A DNA stretch of 64,000 bases from Hydrogenovibrio kuenenii DSM 12350 (GCF_000526715.1 NZ_JAGP01000001.1:2385026-2449025); one strand, 5' to 3'. Shown: positions 26,327-35,962, counted from the stretch's first letter. The notes: generated by a model not told the origin, from the sequence alone. Translations and numbers: made by a program.

Positions 26327-27634
26327 TTGAAGTTTGTGACCAAGACTTTCTTTTTTCAAAAACGTTTTTTTCCTTTGTTTTGCGTTCAGTTCTTGGGTGC
26401 ATTTAATGACAATGTCTTTAAAAATGCTTTGGTGATGCTCATCACCTTTCAATTAGCGAAAACACCGAATGAAGCGGGGCTTCTCATTACCTTAGCAGCG
26501 GGAATTTTCATTTTGCCGTTTTTTCTATTATCCGCGTTTGCCGGACAACTGGCTGACAGTCATGATAAAACGATGTTAATCCGAAAGATTAAGTTAGCGG
26601 AAGTATTAATTATGCTGACGGCAGCAGTCGCTTTTTGGATGCAGGATATTCAACTATTACTTGTCGTTTTGTTTTTTATGGGCGCACAATCCGCATTTTT
26701 CGGTCCGATTAAATATGGGGTTTTGCCTGAGTATTTATCTGAAACTGAACTTTTGAAAGGCAATGGTTGGTTTAGTGGGTCTACTTTTATTGCGATTTTG
26801 CTAGGCACGCTTTTAGGTGGCTGGATGGTACTGAGCCAAGACGGTATCAAATGGGTGTCTCTCACCGTTATAGTGATTGCGCTAGCGGGTTATCTTATGA
26901 GTTTGAAAGTTCCTTCTTCTGACCTGAAAATTGAGCCTGTTACTTTAGAGTGGAATCTTTTGGGTGCAATTCGTCATGAAGTTGCTCATGCCCGCCAATT
27001 TCCACAAGCATTTTTTGCGGTATTGGCAATCTCTTGGTTCTGGTTTTTAGGTGCAACTTATTTAAGCCAAATGCCAGTGTTGGTTAAGGAAACGTTAGGT
27101 GCAAACGACTCAGTGGTATTGATGTTCTTATCACTCTTTTCCATTGGTATTGGTTTAGGCGCATGGGTGGTGAATCAATTTAAGCTGGATATAGCCAATA
27201 TTCGTCAACTTCGTTGGCTAGTGCTGCCTTTATTGGGTATCTCTTTGGTAATGTTGCTGTCCAATGCCTTAATGCAACATTCCGGTACGGACACCAGTGA
27301 GCACGGACTGATAACGCTGTCGCATTTTCTAAGTAGTCCATTTCACGATATTGTGCTTGTTTTAATGGGGTTGATTGCCGTATTAGGCGGCATCTATATT
27401 GTCCCGCTTTATACGCTTCTGCAAGTGCAAACACCGGATGGTAAGCGTTCACGCATGGTGGCAGCCAACAACATCCTTAATGCCGTATTTATGGTGGCGT
27501 CATCGCTATGGATTATGATGCTTTATGCGCTGGATTGGTCTTTATTGACCATTTTGACAAGCATTGCGGTATTGAATTTAGTTGCAGCGATTTGGTTTAT
27601 GTTGCGTGCTAAAAGATTAAGTATCGAAGAATAA
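26327..27634 (+). CDS. MFS transporter, LplT-like (lysophospholipid flippase candidate)
   Basis: A 12-TM major-facilitator protein of about 435 residues. The N-terminus RFFPLFCVQFLGAFNDNVFKNAL and the motif A-like GQLADSHDKTMLIRK are typical of the LplT subgroup. These proteins flip lysophospholipids inward for re-acylation by Aas. The aas-like gene follows after 58 bases, exactly the pairing that supports this role. The start is uncertain: the frame opens with TTG at 26327, and GTG at 26336 is an alternative with AGG at more normal spacing. No strong promoter was seen in the 82 bases after the fadL terminator. Confidence 0.85.
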   Translation: MKFVTKTFFFQKRFFPLFCVQFLGAFNDNVFKNALVMLITFQLAKTPNEAGLLITLAAGIFILPFFLLSAFAGQLADSHDKTMLIRKIKLAEVLIMLTAAVAFWMQDIQLLLVVLFFMGAQSAFFGPIKYGVLPEYLSETELLKGNGWFSGSTFIAILLGTLLGGWMVLSQDGIKWVSLTVIVIALAGYLMSLKVPSSDLKIEPVTLEWNLLGAIRHEVAHARQFPQAFFAVLAISWFWFLGATYLSQMPVLVKETLGANDSVVLMFLSLFSIGIGLGAWVVNQFKLDIANIRQLRWLVLPLLGISLVMLLSNALMQHSGTDTSEHGLITLSHFLSSPFHDIVLVLMGLIAVLGGIYIVPLYTLLQVQTPDGKRSRMVAANNILNAVFMVASSLWIMMLYALDWSLLTILTSIAVLNLVAAIWFMLRAKRLSIEE

Positions 27635-27692
27635 TAAAAACATGGGCAGCATAAGCCGCTCGGTGTAAACAGAAAATAGGAAAAATAAAAAC

Positions 27693-29843
27693 ATGAAACG
27701 ATTGGTGAAATTACTGCTTTTGGTATTTTTTCGCGTCAAGGTAAAAGGATTGGAAAATTATCATACGCTCGATAAGAGTGGTGAGCCCATGCTGATTATC
27801 GCCAATCACACCTCTTTGCTTGATGGCTTGTTGATTGCCAGTTTTTTACCGGGTAAGACAGCGTTTATGATTGCCGAAGAGCACACCAAGCAGTGGTATG
27901 AACGCTTCTTATTGAGTTTTGTTGATCACTTCAAAGTAGAGTTCCATAATCCTTACGCCACCAAACGTGTTATTCAAGAGCTGAAAAACGGCACCCATTG
28001 TATGATTTTCCCCGAAGGGCGTATTACGACCACGGGTAGCTTGATGAAGGTCTATGAAGGTACGGCGATGGTCGCTACCAAAGCCAATGCAATGATTCTG
28101 CCGATCCATATTTCAGGTGCAGAAAAAAGTAAATTGTCTTATCTAGATGGATCACATTATGCCTATACCAAGCGCCGATGGTTTCCAAAGATTCAGTTAT
28201 CGATCCAACCCGCCGTAAAATTAAATCTGCCTAAAGGGTACAAAGGTACACGCAAGCATGAATACTTTAAAGACCGTATTTTTAATATTTTGAAGGATGC
28301 CGGTTTCCACGGACAGTTTGAACCGCAATCGCTCTTTAAAGCCTTAGTTAAGGCAAGAAAGTCTTATGATGCTTCTGAAGTTTGTTTAGAAGATTTTAAT
28401 CACAATACGCTGACACTGAAGAAATTGTTGGCGGCCAGTAAGGTGCTCGGTAAGAAGTTGCACCAAGAGCTTGGTGAACAGAAACGAGTGGGGGTGTTGT
28501 TACCGAATGTTGTAGGGTTACCAACCACTTTCTTTGCACTACAAGCCTATGGTTATGTACCCGCAATGCTGAATTTTACGTCAGGACTTGGGCCGATAAA
28601 ATCTGCCTGTGAAACAGCAGAATTACAGACGGTAATTACTTCTCGCAAGTTTGTTGAAGTTTTTCAGCTGGATGCGGTAATCGAAAATCTGTCTGCACAA
28701 ACCGACTTTATCTATTTAGAGGATATCCGTGCACAAATCGGTTTGCTTGATAAATTAAGCTTGCTTTGGACTTGTAGTAAAAAACTGCCTGGCTACGGTT
28801 TAGATGAAGAAGAGGAAGCGGTTGTACTCTTTACTTCCGGCTCCGAAGGTGCGCCAAAAGGTGTGGTTTTATCGCATAAGAATATCAATAGTAATATTGA
28901 TCAAATCTCTGCGGTACTTACATTACTACCAGGAGAGAAAATCTTTAATGCTTTGCCGACTTTCCATAGTTTTGGCTTAACTGCGGGTACGCTTTGGCCA
29001 GTGCTTAAAGGGGCAAGTGTTTACATGTATCCATCGCCGTTACACTATGCGGTGATTCCGGAAATGATCTATCAGCTGAATGCCAAGTTCTTATTTGCAA
29101 CGGATACCTTCTTTACAGGCTATGCGAAAAAGGCCGATCCTTATGACTTCTACAGTATTCGTGCTTTGGTTGCTGGCGCCGAGAGATTGCGCCCTGAAAC
29201 GCGTCAACTGTACGCTGAAAAATTCCATACCCCCATTTTTGAAGGTTATGGCGTAACTGAAACGGCGCCGGTGCTTGCGGTGAATATCCCGCAAAAATTC
29301 AAACATGGCACTGTGGGTCAGTTGGTACCAGGCATTGAGTATCATTTGGAACCTGTCGAGGGGATTGAGGCAGGTGGACGCCTGTTGGTTAAAGGGCCGA
29401 ACATTATGAAAGGCTATTTACTATCAGATCAGCCAGGTGTGTTGATTCCACCCAAAGATGGTTGGCATGACACCGGCGATATTGTCGATATTGATGAAGA
29501 AGGTTATATGTCGATTAAAGGGCGAGCCAAACGTTTTGCGAAAATTGGCGGAGAGATGATTTCTTTGGCGGCGGTGGAAAACTATATCAACAAAGCCAGT
29601 CCAGAAGGCCATCATGTTGTGGCAGCAGTGGCTGACCCAAGAAAAGGGGAACAACTCGTTCTTGTGACCAATGACGAATCTTTAAGTCGCCACACGGTCA
29701 AAGAGGCGGCTAGAGCAGCAGAAGTGTCTGAAATTATGATTCCGAAAACGGTGATCTTGGTGGAGGAAATGCCTGTGTTGGGTACGGGTAAAACCAACTA
29801 TCCTGAAGTGCAAAAAATAGCAGATGGGCATAGTGCCAATTAA
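27693..29843 (+). CDS. aas: Bifunctional acyltransferase / acyl-ACP synthetase Aas
   Basis: A 716-residue fusion matching E. coli Aas (719). The N-terminal PlsC-like domain has the HX4D motif NHTSLLD (His39, Asp44) and FPEGR. The C-terminal AMP-binding domain has LFTSGSEGAPKG (about residues 379-391), YGVTE and the GWHDTGDIVDID motif. The protein re-acylates 2-acyl-lysophospholipids at the inner membrane and activates fatty acids on ACP. Together with the adjacent LplT-like transporter it forms a phospholipid-repair module, which fits the neighbouring mlaA, lpxR and fadL. Confidence 0.94.
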   Translation: MKRLVKLLLLVFFRVKVKGLENYHTLDKSGEPMLIIANHTSLLDGLLIASFLPGKTAFMIAEEHTKQWYERFLLSFVDHFKVEFHNPYATKRVIQELKNGTHCMIFPEGRITTTGSLMKVYEGTAMVATKANAMILPIHISGAEKSKLSYLDGSHYAYTKRRWFPKIQLSIQPAVKLNLPKGYKGTRKHEYFKDRIFNILKDAGFHGQFEPQSLFKALVKARKSYDASEVCLEDFNHNTLTLKKLLAASKVLGKKLHQELGEQKRVGVLLPNVVGLPTTFFALQAYGYVPAMLNFTSGLGPIKSACETAELQTVITSRKFVEVFQLDAVIENLSAQTDFIYLEDIRAQIGLLDKLSLLWTCSKKLPGYGLDEEEEAVVLFTSGSEGAPKGVVLSHKNINSNIDQISAVLTLLPGEKIFNALPTFHSFGLTAGTLWPVLKGASVYMYPSPLHYAVIPEMIYQLNAKFLFATDTFFTGYAKKADPYDFYSIRALVAGAERLRPETRQLYAEKFHTPIFEGYGVTETAPVLAVNIPQKFKHGTVGQLVPGIEYHLEPVEGIEAGGRLLVKGPNIMKGYLLSDQPGVLIPPKDGWHDTGDIVDIDEEGYMSIKGRAKRFAKIGGEMISLAAVENYINKASPEGHHVVAAVADPRKGEQLVLVTNDESLSRHTVKEAARAAEVSEIMIPKTVILVEEMPVLGTGKTNYPEVQKIADGHSAN

Positions 29844-29871
29844 ATAAACTCTATGGAAGGAGACTAGGAAG

Positions 29872-30456
29872 ATGATGCGACAATATATAACGGCAAAGAA
29901 TATTTTTGCTTTGCTTTTTATTATTTTGATTGTGACCAAGTTACATGCTTTTACGGCGATTACGCTCGATAGTAAATTTGCTGAGCATTTCATCGTCATT
30001 AACTGGCCGTTGGTGGTGACGGTATTTGTGATTGCTGCCAGTGCCATTTTCGTGCGCCGTGGCTCCAATGACTGCTGGTTTATAGCGTTGAATTTTATTG
30101 CCTTAATCCTCCTTTCGATTGTGTTGGAATGGTATCAACCTGGGTTGGGTATCGGCATTTTCATCATGATGATTTCTACCGCGGTGGCTGAAGAGTTAAT
30201 CGTGCGTTATGCGTTATTTGAAGTGCTTTGGCCGCGTTTTAAACCAGCTATGATCGTGTTGATTAGTGCGCTATTGTTTATGGGCATTCACACCAATATT
30301 TATACGGAGTTTGAATCTTCCTTGATGGTATTCTTTTTCGGCTTGGTTTTGGGTTCGATATATGCCAAATTTAAACAAAAAGATCAAACCATAAAAGGCT
30401 TAGCATTGGTTGCTTGGCTGCATCTTGGGGCTTTGTTGCTTACTATCTATTTATAG
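29872..30456 (+). CDS. CPBP (Abi) family intramembrane metalloprotease
   Basis: A 194-residue polytopic membrane protein with about six hydrophobic segments. The CPBP/Rce1-like motifs are visible: AEELIVRYALF (EExxxR), LLFMGIH (FxxxH) and a C-terminal AWLHLG histidine. These residues form the metal site in Rce1-type proteases; bacterial members mature or confer immunity to peptides or process other membrane substrates. GGAGACTAGGAAG lies upstream of ATGATG. It is the last gene of the aas cluster, starting 28 bases after it, and its transcript ends at the inverted motif pair. Confidence 0.8.
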   Translation: MMRQYITAKNIFALLFIILIVTKLHAFTAITLDSKFAEHFIVINWPLVVTVFVIAASAIFVRRGSNDCWFIALNFIALILLSIVLEWYQPGLGIGIFIMMISTAVAEELIVRYALFEVLWPRFKPAMIVLISALLFMGIHTNIYTEFESSLMVFFFGLVLGSIYAKFKQKDQTIKGLALVAWLHLGALLLTIYL

Positions 30457-30468
30457 TTTTGTATTGCT

Positions 30469-30520
30469 AAAATCTGCCAGGCTGGGGTCAGGGATAGATA
30501 ACCCAGCCTGGTATATTTTT
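30469..30520. terminator. Bidirectional terminator made of two inverted copies of the dispersed 20-bp motif
   Basis: An exact 20-mer AAAATCTGCCAGGCTGGGGT at 30469-30488 faces an inverted partial copy ACCCAGCCTGG at 30501-30511. CCAGGCTGGG and CCCAGCCTGG form a perfect 10-bp stem with a 15-base loop. A T-run follows on the plus strand (TATATTTTT) and four T follow on the minus strand. It sits exactly between the convergent CPBP and batD genes. Confidence 0.8.
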
Positions 30521-32222
30521 AGGTTGGATAGATCGGATCCAGCTGTCGACCTTCTTGCTTGTCAGATACCTTCGAATTTTGATTCTCCGCTGCTTTCAAT
30601 GCTCCACAAAGCCCATTAAGCGTTTGTTCGCCTAAAGTCGTCTGGTGGAACAGGTGCGCCTTTAAATCCTCAAAGATTGCGGCATTGTCTGGTGAAGATA
30701 AGAATTGCTGTGCATTATCGGGAAACGTCTGAGACCAATGATTAAAGGCTAGATAAACGCCTTTAGCATCCTTTGCACTACTCAAATCGCAAATCTGACG
30801 GATTGTTGGATGTACCGATATTTTCTCCGAACCAGACACGCTTTGGTTTGCTTGCTTTGTTTTTACATGGCTTGATTGTTTGCGCTCGCGCCAATAAAGA
30901 ATCAAAGTGACAAGCCAGAGTAATGCAAATACTCCCGTTAAAGCCTGCCAGAGCCAAGATGATTTTCCAAGGCTAACTGTCGTTTCATGTGAAACCTTGG
31001 TTTGGTTCGCTTGAGGCGCTAAAGGGGTTAGGTTTGTTTGTGGTTTAAGCGACGGTAAGACTTCCAATGTTTTTGCCGGCAAAACACTGGTTTCCTGTTT
31101 ATGGGTTTGTGTGTTCCACCAACTGATTTTTATAGGTGGTAAGGTGATTTTTCCTGCTTCTAAAGGCACAATTGCCATTTTGACGGTTTTGGCGGAAATT
31201 ACCCCTTCATCGGTTTCTTGATCAGACAGTTTAGGGTCGTCCGGATAAACATGGAAACTCCCTTGTTCTTCCAATGATATATCCGGCAATTGCGAAGACA
31301 TCAAATCTTGCGCTTGTAAATGGATAGTGCGTGTAATTGAATCCCCGACCCGAAGCTTATCTGGCGTTTGCCAATCTTGTGTCAGATTTAGTTGAGGTGT
31401 CGGTAGCCAGGTTTGATCTTTAGGATAACTTGCGTCTTGAGGCATTACCTTAAGCGTTAAAGGTTGGCTAGTGTTACGGATCATTTTAATCACGCCACGG
31501 TATTGCAGGCGGCCATCAAATTCTTCAGGTGGAATTGTCAGTGTACCGCTTTTTTGCGGGTAAAAAGCCCAGCTCCACTCATAGACTTGGTAGAGTTGTC
31601 CATTAATGGTTTTTTGATAATTTACCTGATTTTTAAGCTGCTTATTTATGGAATTTTTAAAAATAGGCGGTCTGATATTGCCATCAATAAAACGCCCCAA
31701 ATGGTAGTATTTCAGCGTGTAGATTACCTGTTGCTGTACGTAGGCTTTGTTGGTGCTGACTGAAGACTCTAAGAAACTGACACCTTGTCGTCCGGTTTTC
31801 TTCATCGCCGAAACATAGAGTTTATAGGGCTGACTGCTAATGCTATCAACTGTCAAAGGCGGCACCATTAATTCACCGATTTGCTTGGGTGTGATGTTCA
31901 CATCCCAGCGCGTTAGCGCCTTGTAATTACCATTCACTATGCTGACATTAGTAGAGCGCTGTGTGCCCAAAATCTTGAATTGATCTTTAAGTGGCGACAA
32001 ATCCAGGTCATCAAATGTTTGGAAGTTGGTTTGTATCACCAAATCAATGACATCGCCCATTTCGACTTTTTGGCGGTCAGTGGAAACGGTCAGTGTTTTG
32101 GTAGCAGCAAAGGCATTTAGGGTAAACATAGCCATTAAAAAAGCCATAGCCGACACCAGCCATTTACGTTTCAGGCGTTCTGTTGCTGCACTTTGTAAAA
32201 ATTGAACGGGGGTCATTGCCAT
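30519..32222 (-). CDS. batD: BatD-like protein of Bat operon 1
   Basis: A 567-residue BatD-family (oxygen tolerance) protein, the last gene of a minus-strand MoxR/Bat operon. It has a signal-anchor near residues 20-40 (LVSAMAFLMAMFTLNAFAA), then a long beta-rich periplasmic region starting TLTVSTDRQKVEMGDVIDLV. A single membrane segment (WLWQALTGVFALLWLVTLIL) near residue 430 is followed by a cytoplasmic tail. Bat proteins are thought to work with VWA partners in envelope stress or protein maturation, but the biochemical role is unknown. It starts 33 bases downstream of the BatB/C-like gene. A parS-like palindrome lies inside it. Confidence 0.85.
   Translation of the reverse strand: MAMTPVQFLQSAATERLKRKWLVSAMAFLMAMFTLNAFAATKTLTVSTDRQKVEMGDVIDLVIQTNFQTFDDLDLSPLKDQFKILGTQRSTNVSIVNGNYKALTRWDVNITPKQIGELMVPPLTVDSISSQPYKLYVSAMKKTGRQGVSFLESSVSTNKAYVQQQVIYTLKYYHLGRFIDGNIRPPIFKNSINKQLKNQVNYQKTINGQLYQVYEWSWAFYPQKSGTLTIPPEEFDGRLQYRGVIKMIRNTSQPLTLKVMPQDASYPKDQTWLPTPQLNLTQDWQTPDKLRVGDSITRTIHLQAQDLMSSQLPDISLEEQGSFHVYPDDPKLSDQETDEGVISAKTVKMAIVPLEAGKITLPPIKISWWNTQTHKQETSVLPAKTLEVLPSLKPQTNLTPLAPQANQTKVSHETTVSLGKSSWLWQALTGVFALLWLVTLILYWRERKQSSHVKTKQANQSVSGSEKISVHPTIRQICDLSSAKDAKGVYLAFNHWSQTFPDNAQQFLSSPDNAAIFEDLKAHLFHQTTLGEQTLNGLCGALKAAENQNSKVSDKQEGRQLDPIYPT
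30981..30996. promoter_or_regulatory. parS-like palindrome inside batD
   Basis: CGTTTCATGTGAAACC has the 14-base core GTTTCATGTGAAAC, one mismatch from GTTTCACGTGAAAC, and is the reverse complement of the core at 17513-17526. Confidence 0.45.
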
Positions 32223-32255
32223 AGTCTCACTGCATTTCTCGTATTGTATTCATGA

Positions 32256-34334
32256 TCACCATATTTTCCCTGAATTTTGCGTGTTATCAGAGTTTTGATG
32301 CTGTAGTTGATATTGATACTCAAATTTCCGTTTCAAAAAAAGCCCAGGTTCATCTGGAATTTGGTTTAGCCAAGCTTTTTCTGCTTGCTCTGACTCGGTT
32401 AGTTTTTTACCTGATTGTCCTTTTCCGTCTTTCATTTGTTCAGAGAGCCTACTAGGTGCTGTTTGTTTTCCGTTCGGATGCGGTTGTTTGTTTGGTTTTA
32501 CCTGAGACATTTCTGTCGCCTGCTGACCTTTTTTACCTGTTTTTTGCCCAGATTTTTCAGCTTGTTTTTGTGAGTCTGGTGATTGTTTGCTTTTTTCTGG
32601 TTGTGGCTTATTCTGTACGTTTTTAGATTCTGACTGTTTATCTTTAGCGGGTTTTCCAGATTCATCTTTTGGTTTGGCTTGAACGGGTTGGTTCAAGTCG
32701 TTTTTAGCATCAGACTTACCAGAATGATCGGCATTGCTGTTTTCTTTCCCTTTTTTCTTGGAAGGTTGCTGCCCGCCAGAAGAGTTTTGTTGGTTTTGCT
32801 GATTGTTCGTTTGGTTCTGCTGCGATGCCTTTTGGTGTTGTTTGGCTTGTTTATGCTTTAATAGTTTCTCCACCAGATTCAGGTTTTGCTTCGCTTTAGA
32901 CCAGTTGGGACGCGCTTTTAAAGCCGCCTGATATTGTTCTTTTGCCTTTTTAAGTTCTCCCAGGTGTGCATAGGCGTTACCTTGATTGTAATGACCTTCG
33001 GGAGTGTGTTCCAAACTAAACTGTTTTTGTGCTTCTTTATAGTCTCCAGCACGATAGTAGCTAGCACCTTTCCAGCCAGGGCTTTCAAAGCGGTCAGCAG
33101 CCGTTTCGTAATCCTTCTGCTGCCATTTTTCATAACCTTGCTGATTGGGTGATTTGAACACATCCGTAAAATGCACGCTGGCATCTTCATGTTTGGTTTT
33201 TTGTGTTGCCTTAGCAGTGCTTTCCGTGTTTTGCGTTTCTGCCGCAAAAGTAGGTGAAGAGTAAAGAGAGCTAGCGCCCATTAACCAAAATGCGAGTAAG
33301 CCGCTACCGATAGAAACACTAAATAACCAACCGCGACGATAAGCCAATGCAATTAAAGGCACCAGTAAATAAAGCAGGTACATGCCTTTATCTAACCAAG
33401 CGGTAAATGTCTTGGGTGGATTTTTTTTGTTTTTGGCTTGTTGAGCTGCCATTTGATTAAGGAATGGGGGCAGCAATACAGGCAAATCATCATCTGAGTT
33501 TTGCAGGAGCGTTACGCGTGCATCCAAAGCTTGAGCCAGTTTTTGAATCCGTGCGACGGGAATTTTTGCCATGATGATTTTGCCACTGTCATCCTTCAGT
33601 AAGCCGTAGTTTGGTACGGGAATCGGCCCGCCATCTGCAGTACCGCTGATTAAAATACTTACGCTGACTTTTGCATCTTTAATCAGTGATACCACCTTGG
33701 AAATGGCATTTGGTTCAATATCGTCCATCACCCAAATCAAGTGACCGTGTTTGATATGTGCGCCTTTGAATAGGCTGAGTGCTTTTTTGACACCCTGTAC
33801 GGCATCAGAACCATATTTAGGCATCATGGTTGGGCTTAAGTGTGGAATGAGCGATAGCAGGGTTTCATTATCGTCTGAAATGGGTGCTAAAGTATGGGCA
33901 CTGCCGGCATAGACAACCATGCCTGTTGCCATTTCCGGATGCTGTTTTAACAGGTCGATGAGTTTGTATTGTGTTCGTCTAATGCGATTGGGTTTAAGGT
34001 CGTCTGCCAACATAGATAAAGACAAATCTTGTAATATCACCGTGCCTTCAGTTGATTTTTCTGCGGGTACTTTTACTTGATCCCAAGTCGGACCAGACAG
34101 TGCAATGATTGCACTGAACCAAATTAGCATTAAACCAATCACTTCCCATGGTTTATCGGCTTTCTCAGCTGTTTCACCCAGTAGAATCGGTTTGAAACTT
34201 GGGTTAATAACCTCTTGCCAACTGCTTTGTTGACTGCGTCTTTGCCAGAGTTTCCAGCCTAGCCATGCGGAAGGTAGTAGTAGCCAGAGCCATTCAGGGC
34301 GTAAAAAGTGGAAAGCCATTTCAGCAGAACTCAT
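32256..34334 (-). CDS. BatB/BatC fusion of Bat operon 1: VWA domain plus TPRs and a low-complexity tail
   Basis: A 692-residue inner-membrane protein. N-terminal hydrophobic segments precede a periplasmic von Willebrand A domain with MIDAS residues DLSLS. The canonical TDG motif reads MDD here. A membrane segment lies near residue 335 and TPR-like helices are at about 400-490 (PEGHYNQGNAYAHLGELKKA). A ~150-residue tail of Lys, Gln, Asn, Ser and Pro is probably disordered. It ends in a conserved-looking WLNQIPDEPGLFLKRKFEYQ. The fusion of BatB (VWA) and BatC (TPR) functions is common in proteobacteria. Four bases overlap the upstream VWA gene, so the two are translationally coupled. Confidence 0.85.
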   Translation of the reverse strand: MSSAEMAFHFLRPEWLWLLLPSAWLGWKLWQRRSQQSSWQEVINPSFKPILLGETAEKADKPWEVIGLMLIWFSAIIALSGPTWDQVKVPAEKSTEGTVILQDLSLSMLADDLKPNRIRRTQYKLIDLLKQHPEMATGMVVYAGSAHTLAPISDDNETLLSLIPHLSPTMMPKYGSDAVQGVKKALSLFKGAHIKHGHLIWVMDDIEPNAISKVVSLIKDAKVSVSILISGTADGGPIPVPNYGLLKDDSGKIIMAKIPVARIQKLAQALDARVTLLQNSDDDLPVLLPPFLNQMAAQQAKNKKNPPKTFTAWLDKGMYLLYLLVPLIALAYRRGWLFSVSIGSGLLAFWLMGASSLYSSPTFAAETQNTESTAKATQKTKHEDASVHFTDVFKSPNQQGYEKWQQKDYETAADRFESPGWKGASYYRAGDYKEAQKQFSLEHTPEGHYNQGNAYAHLGELKKAKEQYQAALKARPNWSKAKQNLNLVEKLLKHKQAKQHQKASQQNQTNNQQNQQNSSGGQQPSKKKGKENSNADHSGKSDAKNDLNQPVQAKPKDESGKPAKDKQSESKNVQNKPQPEKSKQSPDSQKQAEKSGQKTGKKGQQATEMSQVKPNKQPHPNGKQTAPSRLSEQMKDGKGQSGKKLTESEQAEKAWLNQIPDEPGLFLKRKFEYQYQLQHQNSDNTQNSGKIW

Positions 34335-35422
34335 AAGGATCCTCCTGAAGACGGACCTGTTGAATCAGTAGACGTAGATGAGCTGTTTTCAGTCTCTGTG
34401 GTATTTAAGCGGTTTTTAAATAGCCTGCTCGGTTGATAGAGTCTATTGATAACAACCAAGAGACTGAGTAACAATGCTAAGCCAAGCGGCCAGACAAACA
34501 ATTCTTCTCGCATGCGATACTGATGAAGCTCATGAGGTGTGGATTCGAGTTTATCGATGCTGTCATAAACCTTGTTCAGTTTGTCTGTGTCAGCCGCATA
34601 GAAGAATTGACCGCCAGTGATTTTGGCGATGTTTTTCAAAGTAGCTAAATCCATATCGCTGCCACCGAAGAAGACGCTCATTGCGCTAGCCTGAGAGCGA
34701 CCAATACCGATGGTATAGATCTTTAAGCCCATTTTTTTCGCTTGTTTAGCGGCGTCTATCGGTTGCACCGTGCCGGCGGTATTGGAACCATCGGTCAGCA
34801 AAATCATCACTGCATTTTTTTGGTGAGCTTGGCGCAGATGTTTCAGCGTAATTCCTATCGCATCACCAATAGCTGTGTTGTTTCCCGCCATACCAATTTC
34901 AGTTTGATTGAGTAGGGATTCGACGGTTTTTAAATCGTAGGTTAAAGGGCTTTGCAGAAACGCTTGCGTACCGAATACCACCAAACCCATGCGATCGCCT
35001 TGACGTTTTTTAATAAACTGAGAGACCACCGCTTTAACGGAAGTAAGTCTATCGACGGGTTTACCGTCAAGTATCATATCGTTTTTTTCCATACTGCCGG
35101 ACAAATCCACTGCCAACATCATGTCTTTACCGCTGGCGGTAAAAGTGGTTGGTGTTAGAAACCAAACGGGGCGCATGGCAGCCAAAATTATCAGTAACCA
35201 AAGCAGAATAAATAACCACGGAATTCGTCTTTGTTGACCGTTCGCTTCTAGAGAGGGCAGACTGGTAGATTTTGATAATCTTGCCATCAAGTGTGGCGCA
35301 AACAGCGGGAGTTGCTTTTGTGCGGCTGGCGGTAGTATTAGGCGCATAATCCAAGGCAAGGGTAAGAAGGCTAGCATCCAAGCCCACAAAAAGCTGAAGC
35401 TATCTAAGAAATCTAAACTCAT
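34331..35422 (-). CDS. batA: BatA-like VWA domain protein of Bat operon 1
   Basis: A 363-residue protein with two N-terminal membrane segments (residues ~10-30 and ~70-90), a VWA domain with intact MIDAS motifs DLSGSM and LLTDGSN, and a C-terminal membrane segment (FVWPLGLALLLSLLVVI). The domain binds a divalent metal and probably a protein partner, activated by the MoxR ATPase encoded in the same operon. It overlaps the DUF4381 gene by four bases upstream and the BatB/C gene by four bases downstream. Confidence 0.9.
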   Translation of the reverse strand: MSLDFLDSFSFLWAWMLAFLPLPWIMRLILPPAAQKQLPLFAPHLMARLSKSTSLPSLEANGQQRRIPWLFILLWLLIILAAMRPVWFLTPTTFTASGKDMMLAVDLSGSMEKNDMILDGKPVDRLTSVKAVVSQFIKKRQGDRMGLVVFGTQAFLQSPLTYDLKTVESLLNQTEIGMAGNNTAIGDAIGITLKHLRQAHQKNAVMILLTDGSNTAGTVQPIDAAKQAKKMGLKIYTIGIGRSQASAMSVFFGGSDMDLATLKNIAKITGGQFFYAADTDKLNKVYDSIDKLESTPHELHQYRMREELFVWPLGLALLLSLLVVINRLYQPSRLFKNRLNTTETENSSSTSTDSTGPSSGGSL

Positions 35423-35961
35423 TTGTGATGCCCCTTAATCCATTGCTTCACATAATTGAGCGTTTCTTGAATGTCTTGCGGTTCTAAAGGTTGGTTTGGG
35501 TTGTAGAGTGAGGCAAAGCAATCCTCTAGGCCATCTGGTTGTTGTACATAGGATGCGCTTTGTTTTAGAAACAATACCCAATCTATACCCGTGAGGCCGG
35601 CGACTTGTTTCCGTCCATAGCTGGTAATTGCTACTTGTTTGAGTAGTTGGTTTGCAATTTGTAACTGACGCTTTGGGTTGTCGGATTTTGCAATGGCATC
35701 GTCAAATAAAGACTGTGCTTCTCGACGATATTGGTTTTGTTTGCGTTGATTCAAAAAATACCAACTCAACCCAATGATAATGCCGGCAACACCAATAAAT
35801 AACGCAATAAGTGAATCGGAAATAGGCCACCAGCCAACCGGAGGGGGCACCACTATGTCATGCAGCTGTGATAAAGCAGCTTGCAGTTGAGGTGAGACAT
35901 TAGTTGCGGCATTAGTATTCGGTAGAGTGTTGAGCATGGTGTTCGGCATGGTTGTCGGCAT
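35419..35961 (-). CDS. DUF4381 family protein of Bat operon 1
   Basis: A 180-residue protein with one membrane segment (SLIALFIGVAGIIIGLSWYFL, about residues 48-68) followed by a basic helical cytoplasmic part. The segment PPPVGWWPISD just before the membrane segment is the family hallmark and matches PPQPGTNWWLGLE in the second operon. DUF4381 proteins are constant partners in MoxR-VWA operons, with no known activity. A run of closely spaced ATG and ACC codons at the N-terminus (MPTTMPNTMLNTLPNTN) makes the start uncertain. The CDS overlaps batA by four bases and follows the DUF58 stop by one base. Confidence 0.85.
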   Translation of the reverse strand: MPTTMPNTMLNTLPNTNAATNVSPQLQAALSQLHDIVVPPPVGWWPISDSLIALFIGVAGIIIGLSWYFLNQRKQNQYRREAQSLFDDAIAKSDNPKRQLQIANQLLKQVAITSYGRKQVAGLTGIDWVLFLKQSASYVQQPDGLEDCFASLYNPNQPLEPQDIQETLNYVKQWIKGHHK

Positions 35962-35962
35962 C

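Noticed and set aside
29682..30068. 128-codon minus-strand open frame across aas and the CPBP gene
   Set aside because: It overlaps two better-supported genes and has no ribosome site or recognisable domains.
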